A DNA stretch of 64,000 nucleotides from Agaribacillus sp965228415 (GTDB lineage: Bacteria > Bacteroidota > Bacteroidia > Cytophagales > Cyclobacteriaceae). The translations under genes and the position numbers were made by a program. The first letter of the stretch is position 1. The number at the start of each line of letters is the position of its first letter. The stretch lies in assembly GCA_965228415.1 (NCBI GenBank), contig OZ245814.1, positions 7,130,001-7,194,000 of the forward strand, given 5' to 3'. Below the pieces are notes generated by a model that saw only the letters and a program-made list of their open reading frames with translations, was not told where the DNA came from and did not search any database. Positions 38,019-48,399 of this stretch are shown piece after piece.

Positions 38019-38807
38019 CTAATTGCCAGGATACCAGTTCCTTAATCGTACGTCGATATTTTTGTTTCCATTGGCCACCAATCTTTTAAAACCGTCTACA
38101 TCACTCAACCCCTCTTTTCCCCGGTAGTGAAATGGATAGACAACCTTGGGTGCAAATGCCAACACGGCACTGGCAGCCTGGTCAATATCCATGGTATAGG
38201 GGAGATTCATGCAGACAAAGGCGATATCGATATTTTTCAATGCTCTCATTTCAGGTATGTCCTCGGTGTCGCCGGAAATATAAACTGTTTTTCCTCCCAG
38301 GCCTAATAAGTACCCGTTTCCACGACCCTTTGGATGTCTTGAATCTGCTGTTTCCGGGAGGTTATACATAGGTAAGGCGGCAATTTTCACCCCGGACCAT
38401 TCCAGGCTTTCACCATTACCTAAAACTTTGAGTTTTGATTTATATTTTTCAGGAATTTTGTCAGCCACAGCCTGTGGACAGATGATGGTAGTATTTGAAA
38501 TATCAATGGTTTCCAGCGTCGCTGTGTTTAAGTGGTCGCCATGGATATCTGTGATAAGGATCAGGTCCGGTATTGCCATACCCTCAAAGGCCGACTTGCC
38601 GCCATAAGGGTCAATATAGATGGTCTGCTTGTTCCAGGTCAAGACCAAAGTACCGTGCAGTATGGGCTGGATGGTTAACGGGCCATTGTCTGTCTGAAAT
38701 TGATCAGGTTGAGCTTTTTGAGCCTGGAGCCTGTAACTACAGGCTGTTAGCAGCAGGAGGATGAGGGTAAAATTTTTCACGGGAAGTTTTATTTTGTGAA
38801 ACGGCAT
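38019..38807 (-). CDS. Lipoprotein metallo-beta-lactamase-fold hydrolase
   Basis: 262 residues. The lipobox LLLTAC23 points to a lipoprotein. The metal-binding motif is TDIHGDHLN, in which the first His of HxHxDH is replaced by Asp, as in the UlaG/YtnP-like branch. VYISGDTEDIPEM provides the Asp bridging the metals, and a late His is in YPFHYRG. The fold is close to UlaG-type L-ascorbate-6-phosphate lactonase relatives and other periplasmic MBL enzymes. The substrate is unknown. Confidence 0.78.
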   Translation of the reverse strand: MPFHKIKLPVKNFTLILLLLTACSYRLQAQKAQPDQFQTDNGPLTIQPILHGTLVLTWNKQTIYIDPYGGKSAFEGMAIPDLILITDIHGDHLNTATLETIDISNTTIICPQAVADKIPEKYKSKLKVLGNGESLEWSGVKIAALPMYNLPETADSRHPKGRGNGYLLGLGGKTVYISGDTEDIPEMRALKNIDIAFVCMNLPYTMDIDQAASAVLAFAPKVVYPFHYRGKEGLSDVDGFKRLVANGNKNIDVRLRNWYPGN

Positions 38808-38915
38808 TTTTTGAAGAATGGTTTACTTAGATCCATCAAGCCGGCAATATAACCTGTGTTTGCCCAAAAAAGCTTCGGCAATCCCGGGAGATCACACTAA
38901 AACCGGGAGCCACCC

Positions 38916-41291
38916 TCACTCATACTTTAAAGTTTCGGTGGGGTTTTTTATGGCTGCCTGAAAAGATTGCCCGAGGATGGCTAACCATGCTATAATAGCA
39001 ACAAATAATCCGGGTACTGCAAATAACCAGAAGTTTAAACCGATCTTATAAACAAATTCCTGTAGCCACTCTGATACCAGGTAATTGGCAATCGGTATTG
39101 CTATTAAAAATGCGACAAAAATAAGTTTCAAATAATTTTTGGAGAGTAAAAACAAAATAGCGTGGACCGAGGCGCCCATGACTTTTCGGATACCTATTTC
39201 TTTGGTCCTTTGTGTGGCATCATAGGCAGCTAATCCGAAAAGCCCCAGGCAGGCTATAAAAATAGCAACTCCTGCCAGCAAGGACAGCAGGCGCGACGTT
39301 TTTATCTCCTGTTGGTAGAAACTGGCTATATCTTCATCCAGAAATTTGTATTGAAAAAAAGTTTTAGGGAAAAAATCATACCATTGCTGCTTGATTAAGC
39401 TAAGTATTGATGCCATTTGTGCCATATCGATTTTAATCGAAGCCTTGTGAAACCAGCTTTGATCTCTGAAGAAAATCAAAGGATAGATTGCCGTTTTTAG
39501 TGATAAGGAATGAAAGTTCTGCACAACACCTACTATTTCTCCTTTAATGCCAATAAATTCAATACTTTCTCCCAGTACTTCATTAGGATCATTAAAGCCA
39601 ATTTGTTTCATCAACTTTTCATTGATTAAAATAGCTGAATTGTCATCGGATGCTTTCAGATTTCTGCCGGCCAAAATTTGAATGTCGAACATGGCGAGAT
39701 AATTGGTATCTATAGACTTCAGTTCAGCCATGATGCCATCTTCAAATGTCATGTGTCCGTAATGGACAAACTCTCTGTTATAGGTAGCTGATGGGGTATT
39801 TAATGAGAAGCTAATGTCCCGGATCGAGGAATGAAATAAGAGATTGTTTCTCAGAGCAGCTTCCGCTTTTGGGGTATGCGGAGGCAGATCCAGTGCGATG
39901 ACTGCTTCCTTGTTGAAGCCCAAGGGCTTGTGAAGTACGTATTGTGTCTGGAAGAGCACTACTACCGTACTTATTATCATTATCATGGTAATTGTAAATT
40001 GAAACAGCACTAAACCTCTTCTTAAAAAGCCGGCTTTGAATGTGTTGTTATCAGCTGTTTTTTTAAGCGTACTGATTGGCCGCAAATTGGCCATGATCAG
40101 CGCCGGGTAGAGCCCCGAAAGGAAGGTCAACAATACAACTATTATCGCCTGGACAAGCAGGACATCAGTAAAATACAGTTGCATAGCATTCCCGGGCAGG
40201 TGTATAATGCCATTTAATTTTGGTGTTAATATTGACAAAAGCAGCAATGAGAAACCCACAGCTACCATCACAAATATTAATGTTTCTGTAAAAAACTGTT
40301 TCATTAATAATGACCGTGTGCTGCCCATCACTTTTCGCACACCTACCTCTTTGGCGCGGTTAATGGACTGCGCGGTGCTGAGATTAATGAAATTGAAGGA
40401 GGCAATGCATAAAATAAGCAACCCAATTAATGCGGTGATTAGCAGGGTCAGCTTTGAAGTAGTGCGGCGGTTAAAATTTCCAATAGCTATGTTAAAATGA
40501 ATATCATGCAAAGGCTGAAGTGCGTACGCAAACCGTTGATTGGCCTCCTTGCCCAGGTACTTGGCGATCATCGCCGGAAACTTGGCTTCCAGTGCTTCCG
40601 GCCTATTTTCCGCCCCTAACATGACATAAGTCTGATAACCCGAGTAGGTACTATTGAAATCACCGGGCTTAAAATGTTTGCTTTGCTCAAAGGTGGCATG
40701 GGAGATGGCTATTTTTATGGGAAAGTCCGTATTCAACGGCGCATCTTTGATGATCCCGCTGACAATTAACTCATATTCATTATCGATTTTTATCATATTG
40801 CCCATCGCCTGACTATTAAAATATTTATTGGCCAGGGACTCGGTGATGACCACCTGTCCGGGATTGGCAAGCGAAGTGGTGGGTGATCCGGCGATCCAGG
40901 TGGCATCAAACATCTCGTAAAATGAAGGCGTCACAAAAAAGGCATTTTTTTCCAGGCTCAGGTTGCCATTTATTTCCAATTGCGTGCCAACCCGGCTATG
41001 CAGGATTCTGGCCACGGCCACTTTTTTGATTTCAGGAAATTCATCTACAAGGGCCGGCATAAGACCGGTTTGAGATCCTTTACCCAGCACATTACCAGGT
41101 TTGCCAGTATTCACCCTGTAAATACGGTCGCGATTTTTATGATACCCATCGTAACTCGTTTCAAATTTCACCACCATAAAAACCAGTAGGGCAAAGGTAA
41201 TTCCCAGGGTAAGGCCGGTGATGTTGGTGATCGAATATATTTTGTTTTTAACGATCTGGCGTGCGGCAATCTTTAGAAAGTTATGCAACAT
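38916..41291 (-). CDS. MacB/FtsX-type ABC transporter permease, copy 2
   Basis: 791 residues with the same architecture as copy 1: first membrane helix (about 18-40), MacB-like periplasmic domain, three helices with RAKEVGVRKVMGSTRSLL, a second periplasmic domain, and final helices with TKEIGIRKVMGASVHAIL. The C-terminal LGQSFQAAIKNPTETLKYE matches the end of copy 1 (VGSQALKAANVNPSACLKDE) in pattern. The two copies are about 2.5 kb apart, separated by TetR, GNAT and metallo-hydrolase genes, so they are diverged paralogs and not a recent duplication. No ATPase is adjacent. Confidence 0.87.
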   Translation of the reverse strand: MLHNFLKIAARQIVKNKIYSITNITGLTLGITFALLVFMVVKFETSYDGYHKNRDRIYRVNTGKPGNVLGKGSQTGLMPALVDEFPEIKKVAVARILHSRVGTQLEINGNLSLEKNAFFVTPSFYEMFDATWIAGSPTTSLANPGQVVITESLANKYFNSQAMGNMIKIDNEYELIVSGIIKDAPLNTDFPIKIAISHATFEQSKHFKPGDFNSTYSGYQTYVMLGAENRPEALEAKFPAMIAKYLGKEANQRFAYALQPLHDIHFNIAIGNFNRRTTSKLTLLITALIGLLILCIASFNFINLSTAQSINRAKEVGVRKVMGSTRSLLMKQFFTETLIFVMVAVGFSLLLLSILTPKLNGIIHLPGNAMQLYFTDVLLVQAIIVVLLTFLSGLYPALIMANLRPISTLKKTADNNTFKAGFLRRGLVLFQFTITMIMIISTVVVLFQTQYVLHKPLGFNKEAVIALDLPPHTPKAEAALRNNLLFHSSIRDISFSLNTPSATYNREFVHYGHMTFEDGIMAELKSIDTNYLAMFDIQILAGRNLKASDDNSAILINEKLMKQIGFNDPNEVLGESIEFIGIKGEIVGVVQNFHSLSLKTAIYPLIFFRDQSWFHKASIKIDMAQMASILSLIKQQWYDFFPKTFFQYKFLDEDIASFYQQEIKTSRLLSLLAGVAIFIACLGLFGLAAYDATQRTKEIGIRKVMGASVHAILFLLSKNYLKLIFVAFLIAIPIANYLVSEWLQEFVYKIGLNFWLFAVPGLFVAIIAWLAILGQSFQAAIKNPTETLKYE

Positions 41292-41545
41292 AAGGGTCTT
41301 TCTATTTTAAGTTGACAGGTTTTTGCCACAGGTTAATAGAAATATTTAGGGCCTATGACAACAATCAGAATAGCATAAATTTGCTTCTTTTATAAAAAAT
41401 TTACCAATAAAATGCAGTAAAAGCCCTTGTTGTTGCAGTAAACTGCCGGCGGGTTTCTGAATGTGCCGGTTTACGCCAAATTATGGTATGGTGGCACCTG
41501 GATTGGGGAGATATTTGAACCGATGACTGTGGGTCCTCCGAAAAC

Positions 41546-41559
41546 CGGCAACAATGCCG
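41546..41559 (-). terminator. Weak terminator after the aldo/keto reductase
   Basis: On the minus strand CGGCA-TTGT-TGCCG is followed by GTTTTC just past the stop of the gene at 41560. The 5-bp GC-rich stem and short T-run are suggestive but not strong. Confidence 0.35.
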
Positions 41560-42543
41560 TTACCATAAATGATGGATCTGCTCCTTGATGAAACGGTTGT
41601 AGACCTGGTTAAGCGCATTGGTTTCTTCACTCGTAAGTGGGGGCATTTCACTGGCTTTAACATTGCTGTTTAATTGTTGAATATTTGAGGCGCCAGGAAT
41701 GACGCAACTGACCGCTTCGAAAGCCAGGATCCACTTTAAAGCTACTGCGGCCATGGGTGTTTCAGGATAAATGGCTCTGACTGCTTCCACCGCCTCTAAT
41801 CCCAGCTCGTAATCAATGCCTGAGAATGTTTCACCCTTATCGAAGGCCTCACCGTTGCGATTGAAATTTCTGTGATCGTTTTTTGAAAAGACAGTAGCCC
41901 TGGAATAATGACCACTCAATAAACCACTGGCCAGCGGTACCCGGGCGATGATCCCAATATTTTTCTTTAAAGCCTCCTGGAAAAATAATTCCGCAGGCCG
42001 TTGACGGAAAATATTGAATATAATCTGGACAGTATCAACATTGGGGTACTCTATGGCTTTGAGCGCCTCCTCCACTTTTTCTACACTCACGCCTAATTTT
42101 AATATTTTTCCTTCCTCAATTAGCTTATCAAATTCATTGAAAATTTCGGGGCGATAATAGACTTCCGTCGGAGGGCAATGCAGTTGGATCAGGTCAATGG
42201 TTTCCAGTCCCATGTTTTTCAAACTATCTTCCACGAATCCGCGAAGGGCCGCGGGTGTATAAGAGGCGTTGGTGTGGGGGTTTAATTTTCTGCCGCATTT
42301 GCTGGCTACAAAAATTCTTTCAGACCGGGATTTAACCAGCCGGCCAACCGCTTTTTCACTTTCCCCGTCACCATAAACGTCAGCGGTATCTATGAAATTA
42401 ATACCATTGTCGATAGCCGCATTCAATATTTCGTCGGCATTTTGATGGTTAAATGCTTCTCCCCATTTTCCTCCAACCTGCCAGGTGCCTAAACTGAGTT
42501 CTGATATTTCAAATCCTGTTCTTCCGAGTGTTCTGTATTTCAT
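41560..42543 (-). CDS. Aldo/keto reductase, copy 1
   Basis: 327 residues from the ATG at 42541-42543 (MKYRTLGRTGFEISELSLG); the frame is open nine codons further, but this is the usual family start. The catalytic tetrad appears as D and Y in FIDTADVYGDGESE, K in RIFVASKCGRK, and H in DLIQLHCPP. NADPH-binding residues lie in the C-terminal SCVIPGASN. It reduces aldehydes or ketones with NADPH. A second, shorter aldo/keto reductase is at 51553-52443; their starts are similar but not identical. Confidence 0.88.
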   Translation of the reverse strand: MKYRTLGRTGFEISELSLGTWQVGGKWGEAFNHQNADEILNAAIDNGINFIDTADVYGDGESEKAVGRLVKSRSERIFVASKCGRKLNPHTNASYTPAALRGFVEDSLKNMGLETIDLIQLHCPPTEVYYRPEIFNEFDKLIEEGKILKLGVSVEKVEEALKAIEYPNVDTVQIIFNIFRQRPAELFFQEALKKNIGIIARVPLASGLLSGHYSRATVFSKNDHRNFNRNGEAFDKGETFSGIDYELGLEAVEAVRAIYPETPMAAVALKWILAFEAVSCVIPGASNIQQLNSNVKASEMPPLTSEETNALNQVYNRFIKEQIHHLW

Positions 42544-43098
42544 CGATTTGCCAATAAGGTTGTTTGGCAAATATAAACTTTAATTTGGTTGCCAGGTTAG
42601 AGAAACAGACGAAAAATCGCTGTTTGTTACTTTGGTTTTAAAAGATAAAACGCCGTTGGCCGGTACCCTGTGCAATTGGTGTGTTGCTTTAAAATAACCG
42701 CCGTGTTATTTAATCGTAACGTTCAAAGGATAAGACATTTCCATTAGACAAGCCGTCTGTTTTTTTCTCATCTTTTTTTTGCCGCCAAAGCCAGTGATTA
42801 GAAATTCCACCGAACATGTGCTATGTGAGGGCTAAATCTCTTTGATGTTAAGAGAATAGCATGAGATAGATATAAAATTGATCTTAAATTAAAATTAACT
42901 TAACATTCAGATAATTGTTTGAATATTCATTCAATTTATTTTGGAATTTTAAAATAAGCCTCCTTAATTTGAAACTCGATAGAGAACCATTCAGGTTTTG
43001 TCGAAAACCCGGGTTGGCCATCCTTTTTAAATTTTAGGATACATACCTGGAACTGTAAAAGACCTGAAAAATTATTTTTCATTTAAACCTCAAAACAC
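42544..43098. other. Intergenic, 555 bp, susC promoter region
   Basis: AT-rich stretch holding the promoter and leader of susC-susD. It includes a TTGAAT-type dyad (listed separately) and, overlapping it, TATTTTG (42937-42943), a near match to a Bacteroidota -7 element with a TTG about 19 bp upstream. A 7-bp inverted repeat TGTTAAG/CTTAACA spans 42846-42905. A loose copy of the IS110-region repeat (CCGGTACCCTGTGCAAT) is near 42660. No open frame is recognised. Confidence 0.4.
42919..42934. promoter_or_regulatory. Operator-like dyad in the susC promoter region
   Basis: TTGAAT-ATTC-ATTCAA, perfect 6-bp arms. It overlaps the candidate -7 element and is about 165 bp before the susC start. Its sequence resembles the dyads at 24018-24031 and 49352-49369, the latter next to a TetR gene that follows susD. 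Confidence 0.35.
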
Positions 43099-46000
43099 AT
43101 GAAAAAAAAATTACCGTTTTTTAAATCACCATGTCGGAATGATTTTAAGGCGATTGGCCTTCTGCTGGCTTTACTCGCTTTGAGCAACACAGTTTTCCCC
43201 CAGGCTGTGCAAATATCCGGACAGGTCAAAGATGAAATGGGAACGATTTTTCCCGGTGTTACAATCCTTGAAAAGGGAACAACCAATGGTACGGTTACCG
43301 ACCTTAATGGTAATTTCAAATTGGAAGTAGGCTCTCCGGAAGCCGTGATCACTTGCAGTTATGTAGGCTATCATACACAGGATATCGGCCTGGCCGGCAG
43401 ATCCACAATTGACATTGTTCTGGTGGAAAATATTGAGACACTCCAGGAACTGGTTGTTGTTGGTTATGGTACGCAAAGTAAAATCAATCTTTCCGGTGCT
43501 GTGGACAGGGTAGAGACCGCTCAGCTTGAAAGCCGCCCGGTAAGCAATATTTCTCAGGCTTTGCAGGGAGCTTCCCCAAACCTGAATATTGATTTTTCAA
43601 GTGGAGAGCCGGGGCAGGCAGCACAGATCAACATTCGGGGCCTTACCTCACTAAATGGCGGCGATCCGTTGATCCTGATCGATGGTGTTCCTTCCGATGC
43701 GATTGAATTGAATCGTCTGGCGCCTCGTGACGTAGAAAGTATTTCTGTTTTGAAGGACGCTTCTTCAGCGGCAATATACGGTGCCAGGGCCGCATTTGGG
43801 GTAATTATTATTACCACAAAATCAGGTGATATGGAAGGTGTTCACGTCAATTACTCTTCCAATTTTACCACCAGCAGGGCCACCGTAATTCCCGACAAAA
43901 TTACTGATCCCTATATATATCTCCGGCTGAGGGAAACTTCTACCGATAACACACCCTGGGATAACCAGAATTACAGCGACGAAACTTATCAGTGGGCAAA
44001 GGAAAGATCCGATAACCCCGGTGCTTCTCCAGGAGTGAGAGCAAACCCCAATGATCCCACCGCATGGGAGTACATGGGCAATAGGGATTGGACCAATTAT
44101 TTCTTGTCTGACTATACCCAATCTCAGGATCACCACATTTCGGTGAATGGCAGATCCAAAATGAGTCAATACTATATCTCGGGATCCTATAACCATACCG
44201 ATGGTGCTCTGAAAATAGCAGATGATTATTTCGACAGGTATAGTTTGAGAGGAAAGGCTAATTTCAATCTTAATGATAAGCTTTCATTTGGCAATAATAT
44301 TTACATCACGTCGACAAACCGTACCAATCCCTCATATTTTTCAATTTGGGACATATTTAATCTTCATCCAAACGAATGGGATAAAAACCCTGATGGTACC
44401 TGGGCCAATACCGAAGTTGGCAGAACCGGTGCCAGGTTGACTAACGGAGGTATGACGGAAAATAGATATAATAGCTATCAAATTACATTGAGCACGGAGT
44501 ACAAAATTATCAAGGATGCCTTAAAGGTGAATGCTGATTTTACCTCGAGAAGAGGTAATAATAACTATTCAAGCTATTTTACCAAATATAGCATTGGGTT
44601 TGGTGCGGAAGATATTCGTGAGGAAGGAACCAATTCGGCTTATAGAAGTTCAACCAATGATAGCTATAATGTATTCAATATTTACGGAACTTTTAATAAA
44701 CAATTTGGGGCATATCATAATATAACTGCTATCGCAGGTTTTAATCAGGAGTATTTCAAAACAGAGTGGTTCAGGGCCGAAAGAAGTGGTGTGATATCGG
44801 CTTCTTTGCCGACCATCGCATTGGCGACCGGCGATCCATCAGTTGATGAATACATAGCAGACTGGGCATTAAGAGGTGCTTTTTACCGGCTCAACTATAT
44901 TTTTAACAATAAATATATCGTGGAGTTCAACGGTCGTTATGATGGCTCTTCCAAGTTTCCGGAGGACAAACGTTTTGGATTTTTTCCTTCGGCATCCCTG
45001 GCCTGGCGTGTAGATGGTGAGCCGTTTTTATCTTCCTCTAATTTGATCAGCCAGCTCAAGCTGCGTACATCTTATGGTTCCCTTGGTAACCAATTCGTTA
45101 CCGAATACGGCTATATTCCATCTATGCAGGCTGTTAACGGTAATTATATTATCGATGGTAGACTACCGCAACGTGTCTTGCCGCCATCATTGGTATCTCC
45201 AAATTACACCTGGGAGGATGTTTCCACACTCAACTTCGGCATTGACCTGGGATTGTTTGAAGATAAGTTTAGCATGAACTTCGACATCTATCAAAGGGAC
45301 ACCAAGGGTATGCTGACGCAGGGTAAAGATTTGCCGGATGTGCTGGGTGCCGGGGAGCCAAATGAGAATGCCGCCGATCTGAGAACCACCGGCTGGGAAT
45401 TGTCTTTGAATTATAGAAACCAGATAGATATTGCCGGTAAACCACTTTTTCTCACAACACAATTTGTCATATCAGATAGCAAATCCAAAATCACCAAATT
45501 CGATAATCCAAACGGGGATCTCAACCAATTTTACGTTGGACAGGAACTGGGTGAGATCTGGGGGCTGACCAGTGATGGTCTTTTCCAAACCCAGGATGAA
45601 ATTGATGCGCTGGATCAGACAGATCTTATCCCCTGGGGCGCGCTTTCCATTGTACCCGGTTGGCCTAAGTATGTAGATGCTGATGGGAATGGAAGAATAG
45701 AGAAAGGTTTGACCACTGACGACCCGAAGGATCTGAGTGTAATAGGCAATGTTACGGCCAGATATCGTTTTGGATTGAATCTGGGAGCGGAATGGAATGG
45801 GTTTGATTTCAACGTTTTCTTGCAGGGTGTAGGCAAAAGAGACTACTATCCGCTGGATTACCTGTACTGGGGATTCTATCAACAGCCGTATGCCGGGGGG
45901 TATTCACACCTGACCGACTTTTACAGGCCTACCGATGATAGCCAGGCACAATTGGATGGGCACTCTCAGGCCTACATTAACGCCGGGCTTGCCAGCGCTA

Positions 46001-46383
46001 ACACTGATGCCAGATATCCTATATTGCAATCATGGCTGGCGGACAGAAACCTGGGAGAACGCGTTGATCAGTCAAGAGGATTGGCGATCCCTCAGACCAG
46101 GTACCTGCTCAATGGAGCCTACCTGAGATTGAAGAATGTAACCATTGGTTATACACTTCCCGCCGCCTTAACCGACAAGATCAATATTACCAGACTAAGG
46201 GTCTTCGTAAGTAGTGATAATGTTGCAGAATGGTCTGGTTTGGATGAATTCTATGATCCGGAAGCTATCACAGACAATCAGAGCAGAATAAACCCTGGTT
46301 CCACGCCGGGGCGCGGTGTAGGGTCGGGTTATGCCTATCCCTTCCAACGTCGTTACTCTGTCGGATTAAATGTCAACTTCTAA
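43099..46383 (+). CDS. SusC/RagA-type TonB-dependent outer-membrane transporter
   Basis: 1094 residues. Signal peptide to about 35, then a carboxypeptidase-like regulatory domain (about 38-115, QISGQVKDEMGTIFPGVTI and VTDLNGNFKLEV), the hinge LQELVVVGYGTQSK, a plug (about 130-245, with the typical SVLKDASSAAIYGARAAFGVIIITTKSG), and a 22-strand barrel ending FQRRYSVGLNVNF. This domain order and the SusD gene 40 bp downstream define the SusCD pair that binds and imports glycans, peptides or other large nutrients with energy from TonB. The substrate cannot be inferred: there are no glycoside hydrolase genes alongside, only sulfatases elsewhere in the window. Confidence 0.96.
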   Translation: MKKKLPFFKSPCRNDFKAIGLLLALLALSNTVFPQAVQISGQVKDEMGTIFPGVTILEKGTTNGTVTDLNGNFKLEVGSPEAVITCSYVGYHTQDIGLAGRSTIDIVLVENIETLQELVVVGYGTQSKINLSGAVDRVETAQLESRPVSNISQALQGASPNLNIDFSSGEPGQAAQINIRGLTSLNGGDPLILIDGVPSDAIELNRLAPRDVESISVLKDASSAAIYGARAAFGVIIITTKSGDMEGVHVNYSSNFTTSRATVIPDKITDPYIYLRLRETSTDNTPWDNQNYSDETYQWAKERSDNPGASPGVRANPNDPTAWEYMGNRDWTNYFLSDYTQSQDHHISVNGRSKMSQYYISGSYNHTDGALKIADDYFDRYSLRGKANFNLNDKLSFGNNIYITSTNRTNPSYFSIWDIFNLHPNEWDKNPDGTWANTEVGRTGARLTNGGMTENRYNSYQITLSTEYKIIKDALKVNADFTSRRGNNNYSSYFTKYSIGFGAEDIREEGTNSAYRSSTNDSYNVFNIYGTFNKQFGAYHNITAIAGFNQEYFKTEWFRAERSGVISASLPTIALATGDPSVDEYIADWALRGAFYRLNYIFNNKYIVEFNGRYDGSSKFPEDKRFGFFPSASLAWRVDGEPFLSSSNLISQLKLRTSYGSLGNQFVTEYGYIPSMQAVNGNYIIDGRLPQRVLPPSLVSPNYTWEDVSTLNFGIDLGLFEDKFSMNFDIYQRDTKGMLTQGKDLPDVLGAGEPNENAADLRTTGWELSLNYRNQIDIAGKPLFLTTQFVISDSKSKITKFDNPNGDLNQFYVGQELGEIWGLTSDGLFQTQDEIDALDQTDLIPWGALSIVPGWPKYVDADGNGRIEKGLTTDDPKDLSVIGNVTARYRFGLNLGAEWNGFDFNVFLQGVGKRDYYPLDYLYWGFYQQPYAGGYSHLTDFYRPTDDSQAQLDGHSQAYINAGLASANTDARYPILQSWLADRNLGERVDQSRGLAIPQTRYLLNGAYLRLKNVTIGYTLPAALTDKINITRLRVFVSSDNVAEWSGLDEFYDPEAITDNQSRINPGSTPGRGVGSGYAYPFQRRYSVGLNVNF

Positions 46384-46423
46384 TAATTTGAAGTGCGATT
46401 TTATAAAATAAAACTGTAAGAAA

Positions 46424-48220
46424 ATGAATCATTTAAAATATAGGCTGGCCTTTGTAGCAATATTATCTATACTAACGGCCTGCAACGATGAATTTTTGGA
46501 CCGGACTCCACAAACATCAATAGGAAAAGAAAACTTCTTTACAACAGAGGAGGACTTGTCTATCTATATCAATAACCTCTACAACTTCAGCGGAACAGGT
46601 ATTTATTACAATGATTTTGCTACCGATAATGCTGCCACTACGGGAAATACTGAGTTGAAAACGATGATGACTACCAATCCTAGCTCGGCGACCATTACCG
46701 GCGGCTGGAATTGGGGCGATTTACGCACAATTAATTTCTTTTTGGAAAATTTCACCAAAGCCAATTTATCCGAGGAAACCCTGAATCATTATGAAGGTCT
46801 CGCCAGATTTTTCAGAGCCAGATTTTATATGGATAAAGTCAAGCGCTATTCGGATGTGCCGTGGTATGAAGAGGTAATAGAGACCGATGATATGGAGGCG
46901 CTTTTCAAGGGAAGGGACTCAAGGGATTTCGTCGTTGATAAAATCTTTGAAGATTACCAATTTGCCGCCGATCATGTTTTTGAAAACCAGCCAACAGGAG
47001 CCGTTAACAAGTGGGTGGTGAAGGCCTATATGGCAAGGCATGCTTTGTACGAAGCTACTTTTCGTAAATACCACGATGAGCTGAATTTGGAGTCTACCGC
47101 CCCGGGATTTTTCCAAATGGCACGGGATATCTCAAAAGAAATAATGGATGGCGGTAACTACAGTATCCACAACACCGGATCTCCTTCCAGTGATTATCAT
47201 TCATTATTTGTTAGCTCGGATCTTACTTCTAACGCTGAGGTGATATTACCTAACATTGCGATACACGACCTTAAGAATAGCGGATTTTCGGAAACGATTT
47301 TTGGGAACTTTGAAGTGTCTGTCAGTAAAGATCTGTTGCAGTCCTATCTGATGTCTGACGGCAGCTACTACACCGACCAACCTGGATATGAGACTAAGTT
47401 ATTTGTCGAGGAATTTGAAAATCGGGATGCGCGATTGAGCCAGACTTACGCTTATCCGGGTTGGGAGCTTATCAGAACTGCTACTTATTCACAAGGTGGA
47501 GGTATTTACATTCAGCAGTTGCAGAAAAACTTTTCCGGGTATCATTTGATTAAAAGTTTTGTGAATAGTACAGATCAGGAGGATGTAAACAATGTAGATG
47601 TTCCCGTGCTTCGATATGCCGAAACTTTGTTGACTTATGCTGAAGCCAAAGCAGAACTTGGTGAATTGACCCAGGCCGATTTGGATTTGACAGTCAATGT
47701 GCTCAGGGATCGGGCCGGTGTACCTCATTTGACGATGAATCCGCCCGTAGATGCTGTTCAGCAGGCCCGGTATCCTAATGTTACCAGCACTACCTTGCTG
47801 GAGATCAGACGTGAACGTCGAATCGAATTTGCGATGGAAGGTTTCCGCTTTGATGACCTGATGCGCTGGAAAGCCGGGAAATTATTGGAAAAAGAGCCGG
47901 AAGGGCTTTACTTTCCTTCGCTGGGAAAATACGACCTGACCGGCGACGGTGTAGAGGATATCATACTGATTGATGCAAGCGAGTCCGTTCCCTCATCCGG
48001 TAATAAGGAAGTGAATTCTCTGGGGGTAACCTTAATATATTACCGCGCGGGAGTTCAAAATTCTGACGCGGCGGTTTATCTTGAAAATGGAACGAGCGGC
48101 ACCGTTCAAACGGTGATTGATCGCGGAGAATTTGTTGAAGCCAAGTACTATTACAGGCCTATACCGGAAACCCACGTTACCGTCAATTCCAATTTGACCC
48201 AAATATTTGGATGGGATTAG
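46424..48220 (+). CDS. SusD/RagB surface lipoprotein
   Basis: 598 residues. The lipobox gives acylation at C20 (ILSILTAC-NDEFLDRTP), the typical SusD start. The N-terminal TPR half holds FFLENFTKANLSEETLNHYEGLARFFRARFYMD, and the C-terminal half has YAETLLTYAEAKAELGELTQADLDLTVNVLRDRAGVP and ERRIEFAMEGFRFDDLMRWKAG, all hallmarks of SusD. It caps the SusC channel outside the cell and binds ligand. It is 40 bp after susC and is followed by a terminator, so the operon consists of these two genes only. Confidence 0.96.
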   Translation: MNHLKYRLAFVAILSILTACNDEFLDRTPQTSIGKENFFTTEEDLSIYINNLYNFSGTGIYYNDFATDNAATTGNTELKTMMTTNPSSATITGGWNWGDLRTINFFLENFTKANLSEETLNHYEGLARFFRARFYMDKVKRYSDVPWYEEVIETDDMEALFKGRDSRDFVVDKIFEDYQFAADHVFENQPTGAVNKWVVKAYMARHALYEATFRKYHDELNLESTAPGFFQMARDISKEIMDGGNYSIHNTGSPSSDYHSLFVSSDLTSNAEVILPNIAIHDLKNSGFSETIFGNFEVSVSKDLLQSYLMSDGSYYTDQPGYETKLFVEEFENRDARLSQTYAYPGWELIRTATYSQGGGIYIQQLQKNFSGYHLIKSFVNSTDQEDVNNVDVPVLRYAETLLTYAEAKAELGELTQADLDLTVNVLRDRAGVPHLTMNPPVDAVQQARYPNVTSTTLLEIRRERRIEFAMEGFRFDDLMRWKAGKLLEKEPEGLYFPSLGKYDLTGDGVEDIILIDASESVPSSGNKEVNSLGVTLIYYRAGVQNSDAAVYLENGTSGTVQTVIDRGEFVEAKYYYRPIPETHVTVNSNLTQIFGWD

Positions 48221-48247
48221 GTTGTTCAATTTAGATAGTTTTTAGTA

Positions 48248-48279
48248 GAATCGGGCCATTGATTTGGCCTGGTTCTTTT
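48248..48279 (+). terminator. Rho-independent terminator of susC-susD
   Basis: An 11-bp stem with two G-U pairs, GAATCGGGCCA (48248-48258) with TGGCCTGGTTC (48265-48275), loop TTGATT, then TTTT. It begins 27 bp after the susD stop and closes the two-gene operon. Confidence 0.8.
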
Positions 48280-48399
48280 ATATTTTCCAGCAACAATTCC
48301 TTTTCTTTAACATGCCAAACTTATTTGCAACTTCGTGTTTGTTACCTTGGGTATTTGTGATGTTAATACTGAAATGCAAGCCTCACTAGCCGAAAGCCA

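Noticed and set aside
42846..42905. TGTTAAG/CTTAACA inverted repeat upstream of susC
   Set aside because: Short AT-rich arms 46 bp apart; likely chance in this AT-rich region.
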